This document shows, one piece after another, positions 8,333 to 16,225 of a DNA stretch of 23,208 nt. The notes under the pieces are model-generated. The model saw only the letters and a list, made by a program, of their open reading frames with translations, did not search any database and was not told the DNA's origin. Both the position numbers and the translations under genes were made by a program. The stretch is from NCBI GenBank assembly GCA_045593645.1, contig JAZNWZ010000057.1:1-23208 (forward strand), given 5' to 3'. The number at the start of each line of letters is the position of its first letter. Positions within the stretch are counted from its first letter, which is position 1. This DNA is from Fimenecus sp045593645. GTDB taxonomy: Bacteria > Bacillota > Clostridia > Oscillospirales > Acutalibacteraceae.

Positions 8333-9472
8333 TTAAAACTCTAAAAATTCGTGTCCCGTTCTTCTCAAGGATATTTTAACCTCGATATTGTATTGACTGT
8401 TTGTTAGTACATTGTCGAGGTTTTCTTTTTCTGCTTTATAAAAGCTTGGCTCATCTCTAAAAACAAGTCGAGAAAGACCTAACACATCGCACTTATCTTC
8501 AATATAAAGCATTGAAATTAGTGAATAAAGCTCTTTTTCTAAATATTGTTCTGCTTTACTCTTAACATTGTCAAGAGTAACCTTGTCCCCGTTTTCACTT
8601 ATCCCCTTTTCCATTTCAGCGATATCGGCATCAATTTTAACATTAAAATCAAAATTCAGTTTATTGTTATTTAAATTGACCTTTTTTGTGGTTTTAAGTC
8701 TTATAATGTTGAATGTTGTCCGATTTTCTTGGTCAAAATAAAAATCTCCATTATAAACTTTGCCCATTAAGCAATTCAAAAGAAACGTTTGTTGTCGGCT
8801 AATTGGTTTTAAATATTTGCCATTTAAAAACAAAGCAGTTTCTTTAACCTGCACACCCTTTTGGTCTTTTGTTTCTTCTGTTTTTGTCAAAACTGGCATT
8901 GCAAAGCAAGAGTCATAATCCTTGTATCTATTCACAAGCTCATAAAGCTGAAGTTTAAATATTTCAGGCTCATAGCTCGAAGCATCAATAGCATCGTCAA
9001 CATTTTTAGGTATAATCTCACCCTCTGTTGTTACTGAAAGAATGTCCTCTGCCCTATCTTCTGCCATTGCGATATACACATTTGGTCCAATGTCTGCATC
9101 ACGAATAAAAAAGTCTATAATTTGACTTAAATCCTTTTCTGCAATTTTTTTGCCAATTACAATAATTTGATTTTGAGAATACAACGGAATTTTCCCCTCA
9201 TATTCAATTACACTTTTTACTGCAGAATATACCGTTTTATCATTGACCTTGTATATTTTCACAGTTGCACCACTGCTCTCATTTGCCGATGCAGACTGAG
9301 TTGTTGTGTTTATGGCTTGAATTGTAACTGTGTATGTGCCGTCATCTTCAAGGTCAATACCTATGCCTTGAATTATAAGTCGATTACTTATATCACTTTT
9401 GTAAATCTCACGACCGCCAAGTGAAAGCAATGCAACAACAATGCTCATTATTACTGCAATGGTTTTTGCCAT
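8333..9472 (-). CDS. gerAC: Spore germination protein, Ger(x)C family, without lipobox Cys
   Basis: The 379-aa protein is the C subunit of a GerA-type nutrient germinant receptor, normally a lipoprotein on the outer face of the spore inner membrane. Family marks are the N-terminal SNRLIIQGIGIDL (residues 29-41), YSQNQIIVIG, FFIRDADIGPNVYIAMAE and the C-terminal YNIEVKISLRRTGHEFLE. The usual N-terminus L-x-G-C-W-D-R-R-E-[IL] reads LLSLGGREIY, and there is no cysteine in the signal region, so it cannot be lipidated there. It would be held by an uncleaved signal segment or released by signal peptidase I. Its start overlaps the end of gerAB by 22 bp, with a GGGGG ribosome site. Last gene of the operon. 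Confidence 0.9.
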   Translation of the reverse strand: MAKTIAVIMSIVVALLSLGGREIYKSDISNRLIIQGIGIDLEDDGTYTVTIQAINTTTQSASANESSGATVKIYKVNDKTVYSAVKSVIEYEGKIPLYSQNQIIVIGKKIAEKDLSQIIDFFIRDADIGPNVYIAMAEDRAEDILSVTTEGEIIPKNVDDAIDASSYEPEIFKLQLYELVNRYKDYDSCFAMPVLTKTEETKDQKGVQVKETALFLNGKYLKPISRQQTFLLNCLMGKVYNGDFYFDQENRTTFNIIRLKTTKKVNLNNNKLNFDFNVKIDADIAEMEKGISENGDKVTLDNVKSKAEQYLEKELYSLISMLYIEDKCDVLGLSRLVFRDEPSFYKAEKENLDNVLTNSQYNIEVKISLRRTGHEFLEF

Positions 9473-10536
9473 AGCCTTGCCCCCTTATCAAAAATTAAAA
9501 CTATGCTTGGCAATAAAAATGCACAAGTTAGCACAACTGAAGATTTTAGCGTTGTATTGTCAACTGTCATAAAGCCTTTTATTGAAAGTGAAAGCAAAAA
9601 GCAAATTACACAAAGCAACACAAATATGACTAAAAGTTGTTGCTTTTTGTCGGTATGTGGCAAAATCTGTTTTAAAATGTCAGTTTGAAGATAAATTAAA
9701 AAAGAGATTTTTAAAAAGGCACACAAAAGCCAAATTCCCGTTACTAAAGCATCAAGTCGTTTAAATATTGAAAATTCTGCTAAGGCTGCCAATGAGTGAA
9801 TTGGAAAAAGTTGAGTATTTGCAAAATTCCCCATAACACCCACCTCAACAAAAAACAAAAATGCCGTAACTATACCTTGAATGATAAGCCACGCAAAAAG
9901 TCCCTTTGTTTTTTTGCCTGACACTCTTGGAAAAGCAATAGCTATCATTACATATTCAATAGTTCTGCCTGCCCCATTAAATGCAGATTTTAAAACGGGT
10001 AAAACTCCATTATAAAAAACAGGTGTATAATTCAAAAAATCAATTTTTTTGCAAAGTACGGTCGCAAGAAAACTAATTGTAACGCCAACAAGCACAAGTG
10101 AGATTACTGCACTTCTACCCAATGCCTCAATTCCTAAGTACGCACCATAAACACATACTGCAATAACTAAAATAATAAAATAATTTACTCTTATATCAGG
10201 AAAAACAATTGTGCCTGTAAAAACATCAAGACGAGAAACTGTTGCAACTGTATAATAAAAAAGTACAAGCAGATATAAAGCCCCTACAATTTTGCCCAAA
10301 GGCTTAAAGTGTTTACCTGCAATTTCTACTATATTCATATTTGGATTTTTTTTGAATAACAGCAACAAAGGAATTAGCACAACAAAGCCGATAACAGACC
10401 TTAAAAGTGCTTGAATTATCATATCTGAAAGAAGAATTCCTTGTGCATAGGCAGGAATATAGGTCACAGTTGTAAGAAGCCGAGTTAAAAATAATATTGA
10501 AAAGAACTGAAAAGCGTTGATTTTATTCTTCGTCAT
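9451..10536 (-). CDS. gerAB: Spore germination protein, GerAB family (APC-type membrane protein)
   Basis: The 361-aa polytopic membrane protein shows about ten hydrophobic segments, and its N-terminus KINAFQFFSILFLTRL matches GerAB/GerKB receptors of the amino acid-polyamine-organocation superfamily. In Bacillus the B subunit binds the nutrient germinant. It has GGAG 8 bp before the ATG. The start overlaps gerAA by 14 bp and the end overlaps gerAC by 22 bp, so the three subunits are translationally coupled. Which germinant it recognises cannot be read from the sequence. Confidence 0.92.
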   Translation of the reverse strand: MTKNKINAFQFFSILFLTRLLTTVTYIPAYAQGILLSDMIIQALLRSVIGFVVLIPLLLLFKKNPNMNIVEIAGKHFKPLGKIVGALYLLVLFYYTVATVSRLDVFTGTIVFPDIRVNYFIILVIAVCVYGAYLGIEALGRSAVISLVLVGVTISFLATVLCKKIDFLNYTPVFYNGVLPVLKSAFNGAGRTIEYVMIAIAFPRVSGKKTKGLFAWLIIQGIVTAFLFFVEVGVMGNFANTQLFPIHSLAALAEFSIFKRLDALVTGIWLLCAFLKISFLIYLQTDILKQILPHTDKKQQLLVIFVLLCVICFLLSLSIKGFMTVDNTTLKSSVVLTCAFLLPSIVLIFDKGARLWQKPLQ

Positions 10537-12040
10537 TTTTTTGCTCCAATTTGCCTACTGTCATAAATTTTTTGCCCATTTTCAGCCAAGTTGTACGGAC
10601 GATTAAATCTCTAATTGCACCAAGCCTTGTTGGTGATAATGGCGTTGTAAACGGTGTGTTATAAGGACTTAAAGCACAGATATTTACAAGCACAACAGCA
10701 AAGCCTAACATTATTCCGTATATTCCTGCAACTCCGCCAATAACAATAAACAAAAATCGCATTACTGCAACTGGCTCATAAAGACTTGAAACTACAAAGG
10801 AGCTTACTGCAGTTAAGCCTACCACAATAAGCATTGGTGCTGCGATTATTCCTGCACTTACTGCAGACTCACCTATTACCAATGCACCGACTATTGATAC
10901 GGCGTGTCCAACGGGCTTTGGCATTCTTAAGCCTGCTTCACGGACAATTTCATATATTAAATGGATTAAAAGTGCCTCTGCCACAATGGGCAAAGGTGTT
11001 TTGCTTTCTTGGCTTGTTATGCCAAACACCATACTTTCAGGTATCATCTCTTGATGAAAAGTGCAAATCGCCACATAAAGTCCTGCAAGAAAAGCACTAC
11101 AAATAAACGAAATCATTTTTAAAATTCGTACAAAGGTAGCATAGTAAGGTCGTTTAAGATAGTCATCTAAGGACTGAAAATGCTCTACAAAAAGGTATGG
11201 CACAAACAGTGCATCAGGCGAGCCGTCAATAATCACGCCTATTTTTCCCTCACTAAGCTTTGCTGAAAACACATCCGGTCGTTGTGTCATACCAACACAA
11301 GTGAAAATTGACCATCTTTTATGGTCAAGAAATGGTTGCAAATACCCTGAGCCTAAAATTGTGTCGAGCTTTGCAGTTTTTAGTCGTTTAACCACATCAT
11401 TTAAAGTTTCTTCACTTATTCTGTCGGACATATAGCAAACACAAACTCGAGTTTTACTTGTTGTACCTATTTCCATAAGGTCTGCTTTAAAAACAGGATT
11501 TCTTATTCTTCTTCGCACCATTGCCACATTGTCTTTAAAGTTTTCTACAAAACCTTCTCGTGAGCCTCTTTCTTGATTTTCAACATTTGGCTCTTGTGGT
11601 AGCCTTTTTGCAAACATCTGCACCCCAAAAAGCACAGAAAATTCGCATCCCTCTACAAACATTACAAGATTACCTGAAACTAACTCTCTTATAGCCTTGT
11701 CTAAATCGTTTGTATTTGACTTGTCTATGCTTGCAGACACAGTATCACTTGCCACAAAAACGACCTTATCTGTTTTTATGTCTTTAAAATCGGCATTTTG
11801 AATTGGTTGTAAAATCTGCTCTGTTATTAGCATATTGTCGCAAAGTCCATCCACCATAACAAATGCAAAATCTATATTGCTGATTTTTATACTTCGATAT
11901 TTCACATCAAAAGCAGAGCCTAACTGTGCTTTAAAATAATCAATATTTTCCTGCAAGACCTTACTGACATATTTCGTCTCTTTGTTTTCAGATGTTAAAG
12001 TTGTAATGTTGTCAACTTTCTTTTCAAACCATTTTTTCAC
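10523..12040 (-). CDS. gerAA: Spore germination protein, GerAA family
   Basis: This is the A subunit of a GerA-type germinant receptor. A soluble N-terminal part of about 240 residues is followed by hydrophobic segments containing the family hallmark VAEALLIHLIYEIVREAGLR and PKPVGHAVSIVGALVIGESAVSAG, and a C-terminal PYNTPFTTPLSPTRLGAIRD. In Bacillus the A subunit forms the ion channel with its homologues. The open frame extends upstream to 12337, but that stretch is antisense to the DUF421 gene. The best start is GTG at 12040, preceded by GGGTGA 4 bp away, giving 505 aa, a normal length. An in-frame TTG five codons further upstream is an alternative. I see no convincing sigma-G promoter in the 79 bp before it. 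Confidence 0.9.
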   Translation of the reverse strand: MKKWFEKKVDNITTLTSENKETKYVSKVLQENIDYFKAQLGSAFDVKYRSIKISNIDFAFVMVDGLCDNMLITEQILQPIQNADFKDIKTDKVVFVASDTVSASIDKSNTNDLDKAIRELVSGNLVMFVEGCEFSVLFGVQMFAKRLPQEPNVENQERGSREGFVENFKDNVAMVRRRIRNPVFKADLMEIGTTSKTRVCVCYMSDRISEETLNDVVKRLKTAKLDTILGSGYLQPFLDHKRWSIFTCVGMTQRPDVFSAKLSEGKIGVIIDGSPDALFVPYLFVEHFQSLDDYLKRPYYATFVRILKMISFICSAFLAGLYVAICTFHQEMIPESMVFGITSQESKTPLPIVAEALLIHLIYEIVREAGLRMPKPVGHAVSIVGALVIGESAVSAGIIAAPMLIVVGLTAVSSFVVSSLYEPVAVMRFLFIVIGGVAGIYGIMLGFAVVLVNICALSPYNTPFTTPLSPTRLGAIRDLIVRTTWLKMGKKFMTVGKLEQKNDEE

Positions 12041-12119
12041 AAAATCACCCAATAAATATTTTCCCTTTATTTGTTGTAATATTCTGCCTGTCGTTGCAAA
12101 AGATATTTGTGGTGATTTT

Positions 12120-12794
12120 ATGCTTGTAACTCTTATTCGTACCTTTATTTTATATATTTTTATGATTATCATTATGAGAGTAATGGGTAAACGACAAATT
12201 GGTGAATTGCAACCTACCGAGCTTGTTATAACGCTTTTGCTGTCAGAAATTATTGCAATTCCTATGCAGGATAACGATATTCCGCTTGTCAGCACCTTTA
12301 TTCCTGCACTTGTGCTTGTGGGCTTTGAAATAATCACATCTCTTATAAGCCTTAAGAGTGTCCGATTTAGGTCGCTTATTCAAGGTCATTCTATAATAAT
12401 TATTGATGACGGCAAATTAAACTATGAAAAAATTAAAGAGCTTCGATTTTCTATTGACGATATTCTTGAAGCCCTACGACAAAAAGATGTTTTTGACATT
12501 TCTCAAGTGCAATATGCCATTGTTGAAACAAACGGTAACATAAGTGTTATGCTTAAGCCTGAAAATGAGCCCGTTACTATGAAGGATTTACACTTGGCTT
12601 GCGATGATAATGGGCTACCTTGCATTGTCATACTTGACGGTGAGGTTATAAAGGCAGATTTTAGGACTTGTCATATGACTGACAAAAAACTGGAAAAAAT
12701 CTTAAAAAATGACAAAATAGACATAAAAAATACACTACTTATGACCGTTGATAAAAGTGGCAATAAGGTAGTGCTTGGAAAGGAGAAAAAATGA
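12120..12794 (+). CDS. DUF421 (YetF-type) membrane protein
   Basis: The 224-aa protein has about three N-terminal membrane spans and a cytoplasmic alpha/beta domain. Family marks are MRVMGKRQIGELQPTELVIT and the later RSLIQGHSIIIIDDGKLNYE, FSIDDILEALRQKDVFDI and ETNGNISVMLKP. Homologues in spore formers (YetF, YdfS and the DUF421 part of 2Duf) sit in the spore membrane and affect spore properties; the biochemical role is not settled. The open frame begins at 11982, but that part overlaps gerAA. The start chosen is the ATG at 12120, where TGTGGTGA lies 4-5 bp upstream and homology begins. It is divergent from gerAA and overlaps the next gene by ATGA, so the two are coupled. Confidence 0.88.
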   Translation: MLVTLIRTFILYIFMIIIMRVMGKRQIGELQPTELVITLLLSEIIAIPMQDNDIPLVSTFIPALVLVGFEIITSLISLKSVRFRSLIQGHSIIIIDDGKLNYEKIKELRFSIDDILEALRQKDVFDISQVQYAIVETNGNISVMLKPENEPVTMKDLHLACDDNGLPCIVILDGEVIKADFRTCHMTDKKLEKILKNDKIDIKNTLLMTVDKSGNKVVLGKEKK

Positions 12795-13171
12795 AAAGGA
12801 CAGTTTTCGCCTTTGTTGCAATTATTTTGACTTTTGGAATTTGTGTTATAGGACTTAATACACTAATAGATACTTGCGAAGAAATGACTGTGCACCTTGA
12901 AGAATTATCTAAATTAGCAAGAGAAAAAAATGTGGACTCTACTATTGAAAAAGCCACAAGCGTTGTAACTCTGTGGCACGATACCCACGAAAAAATTGAA
13001 GCCTTTGTCCCTCACGAAGAAACTGACGAGCTTGAAGAAATAATAAATAGCCTCCCCATATATGCCAAGCAAGGCAATATGGAAAGGCTTGAAGAACGAA
13101 CAGAAATGGCAATAATTCGTCTTAATCATATTATAAAGAACGAAAAGCCATTACTTAGTAATATTTTTTAA
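12791..13171 (+). CDS. DUF4363 family protein
   Basis: The 126-aa protein has one N-terminal membrane span (about 5-25) and then a helical, charged region outside the cytoplasm. The spaced pattern LWHDTHEKIEAFVPHEETDE (about 57-76), followed by L/R-rich helices, matches DUF4363, which often follows DUF421 in Clostridia. The ATG overlaps the DUF421 stop (ATGA), and GGAG in GGAAAGGAGAAAAA serves as ribosome site. The last 21 bp overlap the end of the convergent sialidase-like gene. Function is unknown; a partner role for the DUF421 protein is inferred from linkage only. Confidence 0.8.
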   Translation: MKRTVFAFVAIILTFGICVIGLNTLIDTCEEMTVHLEELSKLAREKNVDSTIEKATSVVTLWHDTHEKIEAFVPHEETDELEEIINSLPIYAKQGNMERLEERTEMAIIRLNHIIKNEKPLLSNIF

Positions 13172-14449
13172 AAGCTCATCTGTATCCTTAAGATTTATAC
13201 GCTTTGATACAATAAAGGTTTTTCTCTTTTGTCTGCCCTTATCAGTTTTATAAACTCCTGCTTCCTTTTCTTCAGGTGAAAAAATACCATAAGAACAAGT
13301 TACAATTGTGCCATCATTAAGTACAACATTGCCACAATATCCCGTGTCGGCATTTGCTACTATTGATGGCTCTGTTTGTTGTGGAAGATATGTGTGAGCA
13401 ATTTTTATTCTGTATTGACCTTCTCTGTTATTTTTAAGGTCATCATAGGTGCCTACCCAAGCAACCCAGCCCTCAGAATACCAAGTTTTTGCTCCACCCT
13501 GCTTTCTCATTTTACGAACACGTTTTTTATTTCTCTCAATTGAACGGAAGGTTATAAAAAGTCGACCATCATTTGTATATTCTGCCTTATGACGCTCACC
13601 ATTTAAAGAAACCGGTGCTTCAATAGGCTTTGACCAAGTTTCACCCTCATCAGTTGAGAATATAAGCAGACTTGTATTTCTCTTTTTATTGCAACGAGCA
13701 ATAAGGCAAAGTTCATCACCTGTGCCACCCTTTGAGCGAATACACTCAACCTCACAAATTCCTGCATAAGTTTCATATTCTCGATATTCACTGAGATATG
13801 GCTCAGGCTTTGACCAAGTATAGTCTCCGTTTTCTTGGAATGTGAGAATTGTTTTGTAGTTTATAAAGCTACCATCGTGGAAAATGCCCATCCATTTGTC
13901 AACAAACTCACCATTTTCTTTAAGTCGAGTGAGAGATGCCATTGCCACAATAGGAATTATCGGCATTTCACTATCGTTATCCCAAAAGCGTTTAAACTCT
14001 GTCCAGGTTTTGCCTTCGTCAAGAGAAATTGAACTGTTAAAGCCACCTGGAGTTGACATATTTGGCCACTTTGAGTTTGCAGAAATCACAATAAGCTTTT
14101 CTTCACCATTTTTAAATTGTAAACGATAAACAGTTGGTGTCTCTAAAGATTTTTCCCAAGAAACAGGCTGATTTTCAATTTCTTTTTCCCAAGAAACTCC
14201 ACCATTATCACTAATTTTTGAAATTATTGCACCCTTGCCGTGTCCTTCAGGATAAAAAGTAAGAATATCACCATTGTTAAGAAGCACTGAGTCAGGATGT
14301 CCTAAATATCCCTCACCGTTATCTACTACAGAATACTCGTACAAATAAGCAAAATCCGCAGATACACCTACGGGTTTTACACTTAAGTCTATCTGCGGAA
14401 TATTGTAGTAATTAACGTTTTTAGGAAATAATGTTTTCTTAAAAAACAT
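13151..14449 (-). CDS. Sialidase-superfamily (BNR/Asp-box) protein, cytoplasmic
   Basis: The 432-aa protein has a six-bladed propeller pattern with three clear Asp boxes S-x-D-x-G-x-[ST]-W: residues 80-87 (SDNGGVSW), 142-149 (SLDEGKTW) and 265-272 (STDEGETW). It is the third gene of the nanE-nanK operon, starting 11 bp after nanK with AGGTGA upstream. That place argues for a role in releasing or processing sialic acid. There is no signal peptide, so it would act on imported sialosides. I do not see the classical FRIP motif of GH33 sialidases near the N-terminus, so substrate and even hydrolase activity are uncertain; a related sialic acid-modifying or non-sialidase glycosidase activity is possible. 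Its end overlaps the DUF4363 gene by 21 bp. Confidence 0.75.
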   Translation of the reverse strand: MFFKKTLFPKNVNYYNIPQIDLSVKPVGVSADFAYLYEYSVVDNGEGYLGHPDSVLLNNGDILTFYPEGHGKGAIISKISDNGGVSWEKEIENQPVSWEKSLETPTVYRLQFKNGEEKLIVISANSKWPNMSTPGGFNSSISLDEGKTWTEFKRFWDNDSEMPIIPIVAMASLTRLKENGEFVDKWMGIFHDGSFINYKTILTFQENGDYTWSKPEPYLSEYREYETYAGICEVECIRSKGGTGDELCLIARCNKKRNTSLLIFSTDEGETWSKPIEAPVSLNGERHKAEYTNDGRLFITFRSIERNKKRVRKMRKQGGAKTWYSEGWVAWVGTYDDLKNNREGQYRIKIAHTYLPQQTEPSIVANADTGYCGNVVLNDGTIVTCSYGIFSPEEKEAGVYKTDKGRQKRKTFIVSKRINLKDTDELLKNITK

Positions 14450-14460
14450 ATAATCACCTA

Positions 14461-15351
14461 TTATTTATTGATTTTTTGAGTAACAAGATAAGCTGCACCA
14501 AGCATACCTGCTTTGTTGCCGAGCTTTGCTTTTTCAATCTTTACGTGCTTTGAGCTATCCTCAACACGCTCAATAACCTTTTCTTGAAGATGGCTAATGA
14601 GTAAATCCTCTGACATAATGCCACCACCAAGTACGATAAGTGCAGGATTAAAGATTGAGCAAAGTGAAACAAGACCGTGAGCAATTTCATTTTCCCACTC
14701 GTCAAGTGCTTGAACTACGATAGGATTTGTAAGGTTTTCTGGCTTAAAGATTTCTCTGCCTGACATATATCTGCCAAACTTTTCAGAAACTGTTGTTGTA
14801 AGTGCTCTGCATGATGCATATGCTTCATAACAACCGTGCTTACCACAAGTACATTCTTTACCACCTGCGTGGATTAACATATGACCAAACTCCGCTGCTG
14901 CTGAATTTGAGCCACGATAAGCATCGCCATTTTGATAAATGCAACCACCAACACCTGTACCATAAGTGAGGCAAAGGAAGTTTTCATATCCAACACCTGC
15001 ACCAAAGTGTGCTTCACCGATACCTGCACAGTTAACATCGTTATCAACTGCAACTGGAACATTATATTTCTTTTCAAATGTTTCAGTAACTCTTGAATAT
15101 CTGTAGTTAGGAATATTTCCTGTACCACCGATAATTACACCCTCTGCTGTTACTTGACCTGCAGTGCTGACACCAATAGCATCAAACTGACCTGCAAACT
15201 CGTCAAGCTTTGCCTCAAGTGAGTTCATAACTCCATTACCACCGTAAAAAGCATTTGTTGGCATTTCGTCTGAGAAAATGAATTCAAAATTTTCATTAAC
15301 CATGCCGTATTTAATTGCTGTTCCACCTACATCAAATACCATTATTTTCAT
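14461..15351 (-). CDS. nanK: ROK-family N-acetylmannosamine kinase
   Basis: NanK phosphorylates ManNAc to ManNAc-6-P with ATP in the cytoplasm, the second step of sialic acid breakdown. The 296 aa carry the ROK marks: nucleotide loop DVGGTAIKYG (7-16), catalytic Asp105 in VDNDVNCAGIGEAHFGAG, GTGVGG (131-136), and the zinc motif with His157, Cys167, Cys169 and Cys174 in CTCGKHGCYE. ROK motifs alone cannot separate ManNAc kinase from glucokinase; the position between nanE and the sialidase-like gene decides the call. It follows nanE by 22 bp and has AAGGGGAC upstream of its ATG. Confidence 0.9.
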   Translation of the reverse strand: MKIMVFDVGGTAIKYGMVNENFEFIFSDEMPTNAFYGGNGVMNSLEAKLDEFAGQFDAIGVSTAGQVTAEGVIIGGTGNIPNYRYSRVTETFEKKYNVPVAVDNDVNCAGIGEAHFGAGVGYENFLCLTYGTGVGGCIYQNGDAYRGSNSAAAEFGHMLIHAGGKECTCGKHGCYEAYASCRALTTTVSEKFGRYMSGREIFKPENLTNPIVVQALDEWENEIAHGLVSLCSIFNPALIVLGGGIMSEDLLISHLQEKVIERVEDSSKHVKIEKAKLGNKAGMLGAAYLVTQKINK

Positions 15352-15373
15352 AAGTCAAAGTCCCCTTAATCTC

Positions 15374-16063
15374 TTATCCTTTTATTACTTTTGAAAATCT
15401 TTTTGTTATATCACGTGGTCGTGTAATTGCAGTACCCACTACTGCAGCATGCACGCCAACATCAATTGCTTGTTTTAACTGCTCAGGCGTCCAAATGCCA
15501 CCCTCTGCAATAACAGGACAATCAAGCTCATTTACATATCTTGCCATAAGTTCAAAGTCTGGAAGAATTCTACCCTTTGTATAAGGAGTGTAGCCACTCA
15601 TTGTTGTGCCAACAATATCAATGCCTAATTCTCTCGCTTTTTTGCCTTCTTCAAAGCAAGATGTATCTGCCATAAAAAGTTGGTCAGGATATTTTGCCCT
15701 TACCTCTTTGAAAAAATCTTCAAAGGTTACGCCATTAGGATGTAATCTGTCAGTTGTGTCAAGTGCAATAATGTGAACACCACACTGTACTAAAGCATCA
15801 ACTTCTTTCATTGTTGGTGTAATGTAAACATCACTATCTTTATAAACTGCTTTGATAATGCCAATAATAGGAAGGTCAACGGCCTTTTTAATCTCAGTAA
15901 TATCCTCAACAGTGTTTGCACGAATACCGACTGCACCACCCTCAAATGCTGCATAGGCCATTCTTGACATTATGTATGAGCTATATAATGGCTCATCAGG
16001 AAGTGCTTGACAAGAAACAATCAACCCACCTTTTATTTTTTCAAGAATTTCTTTGTTGGTCAT
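15374..16063 (-). CDS. nanE: N-acetylmannosamine-6-phosphate 2-epimerase
   Basis: NanE converts ManNAc-6-P to GlcNAc-6-P, linking sialic acid catabolism to the amino sugar pathway. The 229 aa form a TIM barrel of normal length. Marks are GGLIVSCQALPDEPL (12-26), GAVGIRAN (43-50), Lys71 in PIIGIIKAVYKDSDVYITPT, ALDTTDRLHPNG (100-111) and Glu187 in CPVIAEGGIWTPEQ. Lys and Glu at these places are the catalytic pair in characterised NanE enzymes. It is the first gene of the minus-strand nan operon, divergent from nanA, with AGGTGA 7 bp before the ATG. Confidence 0.96.
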   Translation of the reverse strand: MTNKEILEKIKGGLIVSCQALPDEPLYSSYIMSRMAYAAFEGGAVGIRANTVEDITEIKKAVDLPIIGIIKAVYKDSDVYITPTMKEVDALVQCGVHIIALDTTDRLHPNGVTFEDFFKEVRAKYPDQLFMADTSCFEEGKKARELGIDIVGTTMSGYTPYTKGRILPDFELMARYVNELDCPVIAEGGIWTPEQLKQAIDVGVHAAVVGTAITRPRDITKRFSKVIKG

Positions 16064-16095
16064 TTCTTTATCACCTAACAGACGATACCTAACGG

Positions 16096-16104
16096 ATTAT
16101 ATCA
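16096..16104 (-). promoter_or_regulatory. Extended -10 promoter of nanE-nanK operon
   Basis: On the minus strand the sequence TGATATAAT is a consensus extended -10 box (TGnTATAAT), 33 bp ahead of the nanE start. No good -35 hexamer is seen at 17 bp, which is common for extended -10 promoters. Confidence 0.6.
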
Positions 16105-16110
16105 TAATTC

Positions 16111-16128
16111 TTGTTAATTATATAACAA
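16111..16128. promoter_or_regulatory. Small inverted repeat in the nanE-nanA intergenic region
   Basis: TTGTTA and TAACAA form a perfect 6-bp dyad with a 6-bp spacer, just upstream of the nanE -10 box. It could be an operator for a sialic acid-responsive repressor shared by the divergent genes. The region is extremely AT-rich, so the dyad is weak evidence by itself. Confidence 0.3.
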
Positions 16129-16165
16129 TTTTTAAAAAAATACAATATAAAATATAAAAAAATTA

Positions 16166-16194
16166 TTGAATTATTGTATTTATAGTGTTAAAAT
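16166..16194 (+). promoter_or_regulatory. Sigma-A promoter of nanA
   Basis: TTGAAT (16166-16171), a 17-bp spacer and TAAAAT (16189-16194) stand ahead of a perfect AAGGAGGT ribosome site (16212-16219) 6 bp before the nanA ATG. Confidence 0.65.
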
Positions 16195-16225
16195 CATAAA
16201 AAAAGAAACCTAAGGAGGTTATTTT

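Noticed and set aside
8326..8354. Terminator between the EAL gene and gerAC
   Set aside because: Only a 5-bp GACAC/GTGTC stem with a very long loop and no T run is present.
11982..12119. N-terminal extension of the DUF421 protein from 11982
   Set aside because: It runs through the coding sequence of gerAA; family similarity and a ribosome site both begin at the ATG at 12120.
12041..12337. N-terminal extension of gerAA to 12337
   Set aside because: It is antisense to the membrane part of the DUF421 gene, has no resemblance to GerAA, and a good ribosome site lies before GTG 12040.
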